From assembly GCF_007035645.1 (NCBI RefSeq), contig NZ_AP019632.1:3844001-3908000 (forward strand): DNA of 64,000 nt. The letters are read 5' to 3'. Below the pieces are notes generated by a model. It saw only the letters and a program-made list of their open reading frames with translations. It had not been told where the DNA came from and searched no databases. How positions within the stretch are numbered: position 1 is the stretch's first letter; the number at the start of each line of letters is the position of its first letter. Below are positions 9,612 to 18,407 of this stretch, piece by piece. The translations under genes were made by a program, and so were the position numbers. This DNA is from Enterobacter asburiae. GTDB taxonomy: Bacteria; Pseudomonadota; Gammaproteobacteria; Enterobacterales; Enterobacteriaceae.

Positions 9612-10298
9612 TTACTCCGCCAATTTTTTTTCAATATCGTGCAGCAAACGGTGCAGCATTGCTGTGTCCCGCTGCTCAAGACGCCCCAAACGCTGCTGCA
9701 ACCAGTCAGCCATTTTTTGATCGTCCGCCACACCCAACTGAGACAACAGTTGCTCAACGCGAGCGCGCAGCGCAGCCAGCTGATTTTCATTTGCCCCTTC
9801 TGCCGGTGGTTGAGGGATTTGTATTAGGGAGGCTAATTGATAGCAATAGACCATGACCGCCTGGCCTAAATTCAGGGAGGGATAATCGGCGACCATCGGC
9901 GCACCGGTAAGAACGTCCGCCAGCTCCAGCTCTTCGTTGGTCAATCCGGAATCTTCACGACCAAACACCAGCGCGGCTTTATCCAGCCACTGGCTTTTCT
10001 CGCTCAGCATCGGCACCAGCTCCGCTGGCGTGGCATAGTAATGGAACTTTGCCCGGCTGCGCGCGGTGGTCGCAACGGTAAACGAAATGTCGTGCAGCGC
10101 ATCAGCAAGCGTCGCGTAAGTGGTTATATTATCGAGGATATCGCCCGATCCGTGCGCGACCCAACGTGCCGCAGGCTCCAGGTGGGCAGTGCTGTCCACG
10201 ATACGTAAATCGGTAAAACCCATGGTCTTCATGGCGCGCGCGGCAGCGCCTATATTTTCGGCTCTGGCTGGGGCAACCAGTACAATCGACAGATGCAT
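9612..10298 (-). CDS. yjtD: SPOUT-family RNA methyltransferase YjtD/LasT
   Basis: Predicted SAM-dependent 2'-O-ribose RNA methyltransferase of the TrmJ/TrmH (SPOUT) family; the target is not established. The 228 residues start MHLSIVLVAPARAENIGAAARAMKTMGF, the N-terminal SPOUT motif. Motif 2 (ALVFGREDSGLTNEEL) and motif 3 (YPSLNLGQAVMVYCYQL) form the knotted SAM site. It sits between thrL and the arcA leader, as E. coli yjtD does, and is transcribed towards thr. Confidence 0.9.
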   Translation of the reverse strand: MHLSIVLVAPARAENIGAAARAMKTMGFTDLRIVDSTAHLEPAARWVAHGSGDILDNITTYATLADALHDISFTVATTARSRAKFHYYATPAELVPMLSEKSQWLDKAALVFGREDSGLTNEELELADVLTGAPMVADYPSLNLGQAVMVYCYQLASLIQIPQPPAEGANENQLAALRARVEQLLSQLGVADDQKMADWLQQRLGRLEQRDTAMLHRLLHDIEKKLAE

Positions 10299-10697
10299 TT
10301 ATGCTCTCTTTTTAATCAGTTAGCGGGCAAAAATGTGATGCACTTCAACATATTACGCGGCGCGAATTTACAAAAATGCAACACAAATCACCGAAATAGC
10401 GTTTCATAACAAATTAAAAACGCTAAACTATTCCTTGTCTGAACAATCAGTTAGAATGTTAACAGAACACTATTATCCCTATGTTTTATAATGATAATAG
10501 CGACATGAATACCCTATTCTGATTGGATTCGCTTCGTTTATAAATCAATGTCCGCAACTAGTTGGTTTATTGAAAAATTGTGACAAAGGCTAGCATTCGG
10601 CTACGATGATTTCATCAAACTGTTAACGTGCTACAATTGAACTTGATATATGTCAACGAAGCGTAGTTTTATTGGGTGTCTGGTGTCACTTAGCCTG
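10299..10697. promoter_or_regulatory. AT-rich arcA leader / yjtD promoter region
   Basis: This 399-base stretch has no gene. It carries the promoters of yjtD (leftward) and arcA (rightward). A TATAAT hexamer is at 10487-10492 within TTTTATAATGATAATAG, and an FNR-like site is at 10643-10656. A long, multi-promoter leader is known for E. coli arcA; here the arcA leader plus yjjY covers over 600 bases. Confidence 0.6.
10643..10656. promoter_or_regulatory. FNR-like binding site upstream of arcA
   Basis: TTGATATATGTCAA matches the FNR consensus TTGAT-N4-ATCAA at nine of ten defined positions and lies about 280 bases before the arcA start. E. coli arcA is activated by FNR under anaerobiosis, so the site fits known control. 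Confidence 0.65.
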
Positions 10698-10838
10698 TTA
10701 TGTTGCTGTTAAAATGGTTAGGATGACAGCCGTTTTTGACACTGTCGGGTCCAAAGGGAAAGTACCCAAGACCAAGCTAATGATGTTGTTGACGTTGATG
10801 GAAAGTGCATCAAGAACGCAATTACGTACTTTAGTCAC
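10698..10838 (-). CDS. yjjY: Conserved small protein YjjY
   Basis: A 46-codon frame opposite in direction to arcA and inside its leader. It begins with GTG (VTKVRNCVLDALSI) and ends VSKTAVILTILTAT. It matches remembered E. coli YjjY over nearly its whole length, one clear change being Val for Ile in the SINVNN stretch. The function is unknown. Because the DNA also carries arcA leader sequence, conservation could reflect the leader RNA rather than a protein. No strong ribosome-binding site is evident. Confidence 0.6.
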   Translation of the reverse strand: MTKVRNCVLDALSINVNNIISLVLGTFPLDPTVSKTAVILTILTAT

Positions 10839-10933
10839 GTTAAGCCGATCATGTTAATTTGCGACATGCATCAGGCAGGTCAGGGACTTTTGTACTTCCT
10901 GTTTCGATTTAGTTGGCAATTTAGGTAGCAAAC

Positions 10934-11650
10934 ATGCAGACCCCGCACATTCTTATCGTTGAAGACGAGTTGGTAACACGCAACACGTTAAAGAGCATTT
11001 TCGAAGCAGAAGGCTACGATGTCTTTGAAGCGACCGATGGCGCAGAGATGCATCAGATCCTTTCTGAAAATGATATCAACCTGGTGATCATGGATATTAA
11101 CCTGCCGGGCAAAAACGGTCTTCTTCTGGCGCGCGAACTGCGCGAGCAGGCGAACGTCGCGTTAATGTTCCTGACGGGCCGTGATAACGAAGTTGATAAA
11201 ATTCTTGGCCTGGAAATCGGTGCGGATGACTACATCACCAAGCCGTTCAATCCTCGCGAGTTAACCATTCGTGCACGCAATCTGCTGTCCCGCACCATGA
11301 ACCTGGGTACGGTCAGCGAAGAGCGTCGTAGCGTAGACAGCTACAAATTCAACGGCTGGGAACTTGATATCAATAGCCGTTCGCTGATTAGCCCGAACGG
11401 TGAGCAGTATAAACTGCCGCGCAGTGAATTCCGCGCGATGCTGCACTTCTGCGAAAACCCGGGCAAAATTCAGTCCCGTGCAGAGCTGCTGAAGAAAATG
11501 ACCGGCCGTGAGCTGAAACCGCACGACCGTACCGTAGACGTGACCATTCGTCGTATTCGTAAGCATTTCGAATCTACGCCAGATACGCCGGAAATCATCG
11601 CCACGATCCACGGCGAAGGCTATCGTTTCTGCGGCGATCTGCAGGAGTAA
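10934..11650 (+). CDS. arcA: Aerobic respiration response regulator ArcA
   Basis: OmpR-type response regulator of the ArcAB two-component system. It is phosphorylated by ArcB when quinones are reduced and mainly represses aerobic respiratory genes. The 238 residues comprise a receiver domain (1-120; phosphoacceptor Asp54 in [12 protein letters not shown], switch Lys in DDYITKPF) and a winged-helix DNA-binding domain (about 140-235; [17 protein letters not shown]). Length and sequence match E. coli ArcA. The sensor gene arcB is not in the window. A strong terminator follows. Confidence 0.98.
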   Translation: MQTPHILIVEDELVTRNTLKSIFEAEGYDVFEATDGAEMHQILSENDINLVIMDINLPGKNGLLLARELREQANVALMFLTGRDNEVDKILGLEIGADDYITKPFNPRELTIRARNLLSRTMNLGTVSEERRSVDSYKFNGWELDINSRSLISPNGEQYKLPRSEFRAMLHFCENPGKIQSRAELLKKMTGRELKPHDRTVDVTIRRIRKHFESTPDTPEIIATIHGEGYRFCGDLQE

Positions 11651-11668
11651 TCCCGCAGTTAACGCATT

Positions 11669-11698
11669 AAAAAACGGCGCATTTGCGCCGTTTTTTTA
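11669..11698. terminator. Bidirectional terminator between arcA and creD
   Basis: AAAAAACGGCGC/ATTT/GCGCCGTTTTTTT forms a stem with A and T flanks. It serves both convergent genes, and its right edge overlaps the creD stop codon. Confidence 0.9.
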
Positions 11699-13048
11699 TT
11701 TCCAGATCCGCATCGTATCGTTATCAGGTGCTGCGGGTGGCTCTGGTCGCTTCGGCTGAGAGAGCGAGTACCAGTCGAAATGCCGGGTCAGGTACATCAC
11801 CGCGAACAGCGCCAGGGCAAGAACAGCAGAGCCCAGTAGCAATGCGCTGTCCTCCGAGCGCAGCAGGAACCACATCACGACATCCAGTCCGAGTAGTGCC
11901 AGCACAAACAGCCCGCTGCGTTTCCAGCTTTTCAGCACGGCCTGCAGGTACATTCCGTTCATCGCTGCGCCAACCAGGCTTGCAACAACCCAGGCTGGCG
12001 TAAACCCGACGTGTTCAGACAGCGCCAGCAACACCAGATAGAACAGGACCAGCGACAGCCCCACCAGCAGATACTGCATCGGATGAAGGCGTAATCCGGT
12101 TAAGGTTTCGAAGACGAAGAAGGCCATAAACGTCAGCGCAATCAGCAAAATAGCGTATTTAATTGCCCGGTCGGTCAATTGATACTGGTCGGCTGGCGTC
12201 GCTACCGTGACGCTAAAGGCCGGGAGCGCCTCCCACTCCGGCGACTCCTTGCCGTAGAACCAGCTCTCAAGGTTATTTGCAAACCAGCTGCTCTGCCAGT
12301 TCGCCTGGAAACCAGACTCGCCTATCTGATGCTTAACAGGGAGATAATCGCCCATAAAACCCGGATGCGGCCAGTTGCTGTTGAGCGTCATTTCGCTATT
12401 ACGCCCTACCGGCACCACCGCAAAACTGCCGGTTCCCGCCAGGCTGAGGGACATATCAAGCGCAAACGTTTTGGCTTCCAGCGCTTTGTCGGTCAGCGGG
12501 ATGTGGATCCCAGCAAGCGCACCGTAGACGCCTGAACCGGGTTCCACGCTTAGGGTCTCACCATTGATTTTAGAGATACTGACCGTGCCAATACCCCGCG
12601 CGTCGCCAACGCCCGTCACGATAAACGGCTGCCCTGTCGCGATCGTTTCCCCTTTCAACTGCTTCAGCTCTTCGGTATTAAACTGCGCTTTTATCTTCAG
12701 GTCCGTGTTCCAGATCTGCCCGTCATAGATACCAATATTTCTCGACTCAACGCGCTGGTTACCTTCAACAACCAGAGATTCCGGCAGAATGAAATGCATA
12801 TAGCTTTTCTTGTATTCGACCTTCTTCTCGTCCTCTATCTTGTAGAAGATCTCCGTCATCGGAATCGCAATCATCGGGCCGACCAGTTTTTGCGGTCCGC
12901 TGGTACTCTGGCGAAGCGTATTTTCGACATCATTGCGGTAGCTCTCCCGCTCTGATATCAGGTTACTGACCATAAAAAGCGGGACTAACAGCAGCAGGAT
13001 GCACCCCAGCAGGGTGCTAATTTTCCAGAACAGTGGGGATTTCATCAT
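11696..13048 (-). CDS. creD: Inner-membrane protein CreD
   Basis: CreBC-regulated inner-membrane protein tied in E. coli and other Gram-negatives to envelope integrity and colicin/beta-lactam phenotypes; its molecular role is unclear. The 450 residues have an N-terminal membrane anchor (FWKISTLLGCILLLLVPLFMV), a large periplasmic domain (about 30-300), and a cluster of five or so transmembrane segments from about 310 to 425, ending in a charged tail. It lies just downstream of creC, with a cre tag at the end of creC as its likely activator site. Confidence 0.92.
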   Translation of the reverse strand: MMKSPLFWKISTLLGCILLLLVPLFMVSNLISERESYRNDVENTLRQSTSGPQKLVGPMIAIPMTEIFYKIEDEKKVEYKKSYMHFILPESLVVEGNQRVESRNIGIYDGQIWNTDLKIKAQFNTEELKQLKGETIATGQPFIVTGVGDARGIGTVSISKINGETLSVEPGSGVYGALAGIHIPLTDKALEAKTFALDMSLSLAGTGSFAVVPVGRNSEMTLNSNWPHPGFMGDYLPVKHQIGESGFQANWQSSWFANNLESWFYGKESPEWEALPAFSVTVATPADQYQLTDRAIKYAILLIALTFMAFFVFETLTGLRLHPMQYLLVGLSLVLFYLVLLALSEHVGFTPAWVVASLVGAAMNGMYLQAVLKSWKRSGLFVLALLGLDVVMWFLLRSEDSALLLGSAVLALALFAVMYLTRHFDWYSLSQPKRPEPPAAPDNDTMRIWK

Positions 13049-13104
13049 TACGTCTCCTTTATGATGAGGAGAGCGTAACCAGGCTGTGTGGGGTCAGTTT
13101 GAAG

Positions 13105-14529
13105 TTATGTGAAGGGACGGTGAAGTATCAGCGTGGCCATCACGCCACCTTCATCACGATTACGCAATATAATCTCTCCCTGATGCAGACGCGCCACCTC
13201 CTGAACAAACGCCAGCCCGAGCCCGCTGCTCTTCAACCCGTTATCCCGCGGCAGAGAATAAAAGCGTTCAAAAATACGATCCAGCGCGTAATCCGGGATC
13301 CCGCTTCCGCTGTCGGTGACGATCAGCTGTATCTGCCCCTGCTCTTCCCGGGCCGCCAGTTCAATGGCGCCGCCCTGCGGCGTAAAATCGATAGCGTTAT
13401 CCAGCAAATTACCGAGCGCCTGTTCGAGCAGGTCGGGATCGCCTTCAACATGAAGCGAAGCGGGCTGGAGGGTCAGCCTAATCTCTTTTGCCGCCAGCAG
13501 CGCCGAGCGCGCGTCGGCAAGACGCGTAAACAGCAGGTCGACACGGACGGTCTGAGGCGTAATCTCGACGCGATTTTCAAGCCGCGCCTGGGTGAGCAGT
13601 TTTTCAACCAACGACTGCATGCGCGCGTTTTGCGCCAGAATATTATCGATAAACCGCGCGGCCACCTGCGGCGGCGGCTGCTCGGCGAGAATTTCCGCCG
13701 CGCCGCGTATGGCGGCGATGGGGCTTTTCAGCTCGTGGGTCAGCGCATGGACATAGTGTTCAATGTAGTTTTTCCCCTCAAGGCGAATGCGCATATTTTC
13801 CAGCGCTAGGGCCAGCTTGTGCAGTTCGCTGCTGCCAGGATTAGGCAGCGGGAGAGGCGTGTCCGTGGTCACCGAGTCGGCATAGCGCGATAACGTCGCG
13901 ATAGATCGATTGATCCACCACACCACAACGAGGCCAATCAGCAGGGCAATGCCGAGCAGCGCCCCGCCTGCCCACAGGATCCGCCGCTCGCTGCGATGGA
14001 TAACCGGTGCCATCGCGCTGTTAGGTTTCCCGACCGACAGCACGCCGATAATCTTGCCCTGCTCCACAACCGGCGCGGCCACATACATCACCGTGCTCTC
14101 CGGATCGTCAGGATGGCTCTGGGTACTGCGCGCGCCGTATTCGCCGCGAAGCGTCAGCCAGACATCGTTCCAGCGCGAGTAATCTTGACCCACGGCCAGA
14201 CCGGCGGAATCAAACACGACGCGGCCCTGCGCATCGGTCATGTAGACGTGGTACTCGTTACGCACTTTATGGATCCCGCCGATATTGGCGCGGAAAGGGC
14301 GCTGATGTAGCTGAGAAAAGGCCTGCGCCAGTTTGCCCTGCTGCGCATGGCCCGAAAGCAAATCATTACGCCCAATTTCAGCCAGCAGGGTCGCGGTATC
14401 GATTAACGTGCCCTCGGTTGCCCTGCGCACGCCGGGCTTTACTTCCTGAACAAAGATCGACAGCACAAACCACGCGGCGATGGCCACGATCAGGAAGTAC
14501 CCCAGCAATAGCCGCATCCCAATGCGCAT
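13105..14529 (-). CDS. creC: Sensor histidine kinase CreC
   Basis: Inner-membrane sensor of the CreBC system, responding to carbon source and growth conditions. The 474 residues comprise an N-terminal transmembrane segment (LLLGYFLIVAIAAWFVLSIF), a periplasmic sensor domain, a second segment (WAGGALLGIALLIGLVVVWW, about 186-205), a HAMP-like linker, the phosphoacceptor His265 (HALTHELKSPIAAIRG) and the ATPase domain (GNLLDNAIDFTP, DSGSGIPD, GLGLAFVQEVARLH). Its start overlaps the creB stop by one base, indicating co-translation. Confidence 0.96.
   Translation of the reverse strand: MRIGMRLLLGYFLIVAIAAWFVLSIFVQEVKPGVRRATEGTLIDTATLLAEIGRNDLLSGHAQQGKLAQAFSQLHQRPFRANIGGIHKVRNEYHVYMTDAQGRVVFDSAGLAVGQDYSRWNDVWLTLRGEYGARSTQSHPDDPESTVMYVAAPVVEQGKIIGVLSVGKPNSAMAPVIHRSERRILWAGGALLGIALLIGLVVVWWINRSIATLSRYADSVTTDTPLPLPNPGSSELHKLALALENMRIRLEGKNYIEHYVHALTHELKSPIAAIRGAAEILAEQPPPQVAARFIDNILAQNARMQSLVEKLLTQARLENRVEITPQTVRVDLLFTRLADARSALLAAKEIRLTLQPASLHVEGDPDLLEQALGNLLDNAIDFTPQGGAIELAAREEQGQIQLIVTDSGSGIPDYALDRIFERFYSLPRDNGLKSSGLGLAFVQEVARLHQGEIILRNRDEGGVMATLILHRPFT
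13109..13124 (-). promoter_or_regulatory. cre tag (CreB-binding site) for creD
   Basis: On the reverse strand TTCACCGTCCCTTCAC is an exact match to the cre tag TTCAC-N6-TTCAC. It overlaps the last codons of creC and lies about 60 bases before the creD start, the arrangement known for CreB-activated creD in E. coli. Confidence 0.8.
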
Positions 14530-15218
14530 CAGTAAAGGCCCAGACTGTAGCCCATACCGCGATGGGTGCTGATGGGTGAGAGTTCCTCGTTCACAGCCCG
14601 CAGCTTGGCGCGCAGGGTTTTGATGTGGGTGTCCACGGTACGATCGAAGCTGTCGCCGTCTTCACCCCACACCTTGTCCATGAGCTGCTGACGAGAAAAG
14701 ACCCGCCCGGGGGCCTGCAACAAGGTTTTGAGCAGCAAGAATTCGTAGCGGGTCAGGGGCAATGCTTCCCCGCACCAGCTGATTCGCGCGGCAGGCTCGT
14801 TCAGTTCAAACTGCCCGATACGCAACGTTGCTGCTGGCGCAGCGGATTTTTGCATGCGCCGTAAAATCGTCCGCACCCGGGCGCAGACTTCACGAGGGGA
14901 GAAAGGTTTCGCAACGTAGTCATCAGCCCCCATTTCCAGGCCAAGCAGCTTGTCTACCTCATCACTGCGCGCCGTCAGAAACAGCACGGGCAGTGAGGGA
15001 TGCTGCGCCAGAAGCTGGCGGCAAAGCTCAAATCCACTGATGTCCGGCAGCCCGACGTCCAGAATAGCGAGCGCCGGAACCTGCCGCCGCGCCTCCTCCA
15101 GCACGGGTAAACCGCGTTCAAACGCCTTTACCGCGAATCCTTCCTGCTGAAGCATGTAGATCAGCGTATCGGCGATACTGGTTTCGTCTTCAACCAGCCA
15201 GACCACAGGTTGTTGCAT
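14529..15218 (-). CDS. creB: Response regulator CreB
   Basis: OmpR/PhoB-type regulator phosphorylated by CreC; binds cre tags to activate creD and other genes. The 229 residues comprise a receiver domain with phosphoacceptor Asp54 (LAILDVGLPDISGFEL) and switch lysine in DDYVAKPFSPRE, and a winged-helix domain (about 130-228; FDRTVDTHIKTLRAKL). It lies downstream of creA (14-base gap) and overlaps creC by one base. Confidence 0.97.
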   Translation of the reverse strand: MQQPVVWLVEDETSIADTLIYMLQQEGFAVKAFERGLPVLEEARRQVPALAILDVGLPDISGFELCRQLLAQHPSLPVLFLTARSDEVDKLLGLEMGADDYVAKPFSPREVCARVRTILRRMQKSAAPAATLRIGQFELNEPAARISWCGEALPLTRYEFLLLKTLLQAPGRVFSRQQLMDKVWGEDGDSFDRTVDTHIKTLRAKLRAVNEELSPISTHRGMGYSLGLY

Positions 15219-15232
15219 AGTTCATCCCTGAA

Positions 15233-15703
15233 TTAATGCCACGGCATAATCGGCACCGCGCTGATCGCGTTTTTCGGCGAGCCTTCCACCACTTTGTCAG
15301 AGTAGGCAAGGTAAGCCAGGGTGTTGCGTTTGGCATCATAGAAACGCACCACCTGCAGCTTTTTGAACACCAGTGAGGTCCGTTTCTGGAACACCACGTC
15401 GCCCTGCGCTTTGCCGTTTTTAATTTTATCGCTTAACTCAACCGGCCCCACCTGCTGACAGGAAATCGCCGCATCGGAGGTATCTTCCGCCAGTCCCAGC
15501 CCGCCTTTGATACCACCCGTTTTCGCGCGGCTGACGTAGCAGGTGACGTTTTTCACGTCCGGATCGTCAAACGCCTCCACCACGATTTTGTGGTCCGGGC
15601 CGAACATTTTGAACACGGTATCGACGGAGCCAATCTGTTCTGCCTGCGCCACGCGCCCGACCATCAGCATCAACGCGGTGAAGATCAAAGTCTTGTATTT
15701 CAT
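15233..15703 (-). CDS. creA: CreA family protein
   Basis: Secreted protein of unknown function that heads the creABCD operon. The 156-residue precursor has a signal peptide ([21 protein letters not shown]) followed by the CreA domain ([35 protein letters not shown]). Two cysteines in the mature region (in VTCYVS and AISCQQV) may form a disulphide. The name is historical and does not imply a known role in catabolite control. Confidence 0.93.
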   Translation of the reverse strand: MKYKTLIFTALMLMVGRVAQAEQIGSVDTVFKMFGPDHKIVVEAFDDPDVKNVTCYVSRAKTGGIKGGLGLAEDTSDAAISCQQVGPVELSDKIKNGKAQGDVVFQKRTSLVFKKLQVVRFYDAKRNTLAYLAYSDKVVEGSPKNAISAVPIMPWH

Positions 15704-15914
15704 ATTGTTACCATTCTTTAAAATTACACTGAGCGATTATTCAACACTTTAGACAAAAATGTAGCAAGATCACAGGATTAGAATATATCTGCCTGTAATG
15801 TGCTCTAAAAAGCATGAATGCGCAAAAAAAACACTGAATGCTAAAACATCAAAAAATGCTATTATCCGCTAACCTGTTATCAGGCACCTGCTGTTTTAAG
15901 GATGAGGATAGTAT

Positions 15915-16784
15915 ATGGATCAGGCTGGAATTATTCGCGACCTGCTCACCTGGCTGGAAGGTCATCTCGACCAGCCTTTGTCACTGGATAATGTGGCGGC
16001 TAAAGCAGGCTATTCCAAGTGGCATCTGCAAAGGATGTTCAAGGATGTCACCGGTCATGCTATCGGGGCCTATATTCGCGCACGTCGTTTATCAAAATCT
16101 GCTGTGGCATTGCGCCTGACCGCGCGGCCTATTCTGGATATTGCCCTGCAATATCGTTTCGATTCACAGCAGACCTTCACCCGCGCCTTTAAAAAACAGT
16201 TCTCGTTGACGCCAGCGCTTTATCGTCGCTCGCCTGACTGGAGCTCGTTTGGCATGCGTCCGCCGCTGCGTCTGGGCGAATTCGCAATGCCGAAATACGA
16301 AATTGTCACGTTGCCTGAAACCCATCTGATCGGCACGACACAAAGCTACTCCTGTTCACTGGAGCAGATTTCAGAGTTCCGTCATCAGATGCGCGTCCAG
16401 TTCTGGCGCGACTTCCTGAGCCACGCACCGACGATCCCGCCAATCCTGTATGGCCTCAACGAAACGCACCCAAGCCAGGAAAAAGACGACGAGCAGGAGG
16501 TGTTCTACACCACCGCGCTGACGCCAGAGATGGCCAACGGGTATATTCAGGGTTCGAAGCCAGTCGTGCTGGAAGGCGGCGAATACGTGATGTTCGCCTA
16601 TGAAGGGCTGGGAACGGGGGTTCAGGAGTTTATCCTGACCGTTTACGGAACCTGCATGCCGATGCTGAATCTGAATCGCCGTAAAGGTCAGGACATTGAG
16701 CGCTACTACCCGGCGCAGGATGCCAAACCGGAAGAAGGCCCAATCAATCTGCGTATGGAATTCTTGATTCCGATACGTCGTTAA
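15915..16784 (+). CDS. rob: Right-origin-binding transcriptional activator Rob
   Basis: AraC/XylS-family activator of the MarA/SoxS/Rob regulon (drug, solvent and superoxide resistance). The 289 residues begin with the DNA-binding domain (1-105; two helix-turn-helix units around KWHLQRMFKDVTGHAIGAYIRARRL and FDSQQTFTRAFKKQF). They end with a GyrI-like small-molecule-binding domain (about 120-285). Length and sequence match E. coli Rob. It is divergent from creA and converges on gpmB, overlapping by four bases. Confidence 0.96.
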   Translation: MDQAGIIRDLLTWLEGHLDQPLSLDNVAAKAGYSKWHLQRMFKDVTGHAIGAYIRARRLSKSAVALRLTARPILDIALQYRFDSQQTFTRAFKKQFSLTPALYRRSPDWSSFGMRPPLRLGEFAMPKYEIVTLPETHLIGTTQSYSCSLEQISEFRHQMRVQFWRDFLSHAPTIPPILYGLNETHPSQEKDDEQEVFYTTALTPEMANGYIQGSKPVVLEGGEYVMFAYEGLGTGVQEFILTVYGTCMPMLNLNRRKGQDIERYYPAQDAKPEEGPINLRMEFLIPIRR

Positions 16785-17428
16785 CGCTGCAGTTCGTCAA
16801 GCGCAGGGGCATCAAGATGCGAAATGTCCCCTGCCATCTCCACTACCCAGCCCGACGCCAGCCACGCGCTTTCCTGATAATCAATCCGGGAAATGGAGCA
16901 GTTGCGCAGGCGCAAACGGCGCTCAGCGTAAGCCGGTAACCCCAGAATGGTGCTCACCAGGCAACCCAACGCAATCCCGTGACTCACCAGCAGCGGACGG
17001 CTTCCCGCCGGCAGCTTCAGGCATTCCGCCAGCGCGGCATGCATGCGTACGCTAAGCTCCTGCATGGATTCGCCTTCAGGAATACGGCCATCTTCGGTAC
17101 CGTTCACCAGCGTGCGGCGCCAGCCCTCCTCCGCTTCCGTCAGCGTATCGATATGGCGTTTCTCCAGCACGCCCATATCCAGCTCGCGCAGGCGCGGCTC
17201 CAGCATGACGTCACAGCCGCAGGCATCTGCGATGATGCGCGCCGTCTGCTGTGTGCGACCTAAATCGCTGGTGATCACGTGGGTAATACCCAGCGTTCTG
17301 GCGCGTTCCGCCACCTGCCACGCTTGCTGCACACCCTTCTCGGTGAGAGGACTGTCTGACTGGCCTTGAATACGTCGCTCGGCGTTCCACTGCGTTTCAC
17401 CGTGGCGAACAAGGTATACCTGTAACAT
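16781..17428 (-). CDS. gpmB: Histidine phosphatase family protein GpmB
   Basis: Cytosolic member of the phosphoglycerate-mutase-like histidine phosphatases. The 215 residues have the phospho-histidine motif LVRHGETQWNAE (His9) and the second catalytic histidine in LLVSHGIALG. Despite its name, mutase activity in E. coli is doubtful; phosphatase action is more likely. It is divergent from yjjX (50-base gap) and convergent with rob. Confidence 0.93.
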   Translation of the reverse strand: MLQVYLVRHGETQWNAERRIQGQSDSPLTEKGVQQAWQVAERARTLGITHVITSDLGRTQQTARIIADACGCDVMLEPRLRELDMGVLEKRHIDTLTEAEEGWRRTLVNGTEDGRIPEGESMQELSVRMHAALAECLKLPAGSRPLLVSHGIALGCLVSTILGLPAYAERRLRLRNCSISRIDYQESAWLASGWVVEMAGDISHLDAPALDELQR

Positions 17429-17478
17429 GCTTTTTTTCCGTTATACTGCGATGAGTTTTTTTTGAATCGAGCTTAATT

Positions 17479-17994
17479 ATGCACCATGTTGTCTCTGCTA
17501 CCACTAATCCTGCCAAAATTCAGGCAATTCTAAGGGCATTTGACGAGATCTTCGGCGCAGGATCCTGCCATATTGAGGCCATCGGCGTCGAGAGTGGCGT
17601 ACCTGAACAGCCGTTTGGCAGCGAGGAAACGCGCGCTGGCGCACGAAATCGCGTGGCAAACGCTAAGGCCGCGGCACCGAATGCTGACTTTTGGGTAGCG
17701 ATTGAAGCAGGTATCGACGAAGGCGCAACCTTTAGCTGGGTTGTCATCGAAAGCCGCGAGCAGCGCGGTGAAGCGCGTTCGGCCACCCTGCCGCTGCCGG
17801 AGATCATTCTGGAAAAAGTCCGTGCGGGTGAAGCGCTCGGGCCGGTGATGTCGCAGTACACCGGAATCGATGAGATTGGCCGTAAAGAAGGGGCGATTGG
17901 CGTCTTTACCGCAGGTGCGCTGACGCGTTCAGGCGTTTATCATCAGGCCGTGATTCTGGCCTTAAGCCCGTTCCATAACGCGATTTATCGGTAA
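17479..17994 (+). CDS. yjjX: Inosine/xanthosine triphosphatase YjjX
   Basis: House-cleaning NTPase hydrolysing ITP and XTP, keeping deaminated purines out of nucleic acid. The 171 residues start [17 protein letters not shown]; the nucleotide-binding core includes [16 protein letters not shown] and [10 protein letters not shown]. It is close in length to E. coli YjjX (170). Its 3' end abuts a REP sequence, and it converges on trpR. Confidence 0.94.
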   Translation: MHHVVSATTNPAKIQAILRAFDEIFGAGSCHIEAIGVESGVPEQPFGSEETRAGARNRVANAKAAAPNADFWVAIEAGIDEGATFSWVVIESREQRGEARSATLPLPEIILEKVRAGEALGPVMSQYTGIDEIGRKEGAIGVFTAGALTRSGVYHQAVILALSPFHNAIYR

Positions 17995-18003
17995 GTTTTT
18001 TTG

Positions 18004-18031
18004 GCCGGATAAGGCAAAGCCGTCATCCGGC
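18004..18031. repeat. REP sequence overlapping the trpR 3' end
   Basis: GCCGGATAAGGC and GCCGTCATCCGGC form a single REP palindrome between convergent yjjX and trpR. The last two codons and the stop of trpR are read from this element. Confidence 0.75.
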
Positions 18032-18352
18032 GTCTTTCAGCAATACCGCTTCCAGCCACTGGCGCAGCTCAACCGGGGCCGACTTCAGGCTGTTCGAGCC
18101 TCGGGTGATCGTTGCAATACCCGCGCCGAGCTCATTTTTCAGCTCGCGCTGGCTCATCTCGCCGCGCAGCAACTCTTCAATGATCCGCACGCGGGTGCCC
18201 AGCGCCTCACGCTCGTCCGGCGTGAGCATCAGCTGCATAAGGGGTAAATGCAGATCCTGTTCGTAAGACTGACGCAGCAGCTCCACAAAACGAAGCCACT
18301 CCAGATGACGTTGTTCGGCCATTGCCGAGGAATACGGGGAATGCTGGGTCAT
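18023..18352 (-). CDS. trpR: Trp operon repressor TrpR
   Basis: Tryptophan-dependent repressor of trp, aroH and its own gene. The 109 residues begin [19 protein letters not shown], and the helix-turn-helix is [23 protein letters not shown]. The start at 18352 is chosen because it aligns with E. coli TrpR (108 residues); an upstream in-frame ATG would run through the operator. The C-terminus reads LLKDAG where E. coli has LLKSD, because the stop is supplied by a REP. Autoregulated through the operator at 18367-18386. Confidence 0.96.
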   Translation of the reverse strand: MTQHSPYSSAMAEQRHLEWLRFVELLRQSYEQDLHLPLMQLMLTPDEREALGTRVRIIEELLRGEMSQRELKNELGAGIATITRGSNSLKSAPVELRQWLEAVLLKDAG

Positions 18353-18366
18353 GTTATGCTGCCTCT

Positions 18367-18386
18367 TGTACTCTTTAGCGAGTACA
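18367..18386. promoter_or_regulatory. TrpR operator at the trpR promoter
   Basis: TGTACTC and GAGTACA form a 20-base inverted repeat with CTAG-type half-sites replaced by TTTAGC in the centre. It lies 14 bases upstream of the trpR start. Position and half-sites match the trp operator family. Confidence 0.8.
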
Positions 18387-18407
18387 GCATAACACAACCC
18401 ACGCCGA

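Noticed and set aside
10672..10857. 60-codon forward frame in the arcA leader
   Set aside because: It lies opposite the conserved yjjY frame and shows no similarity I recognise; yjjY is the better candidate.
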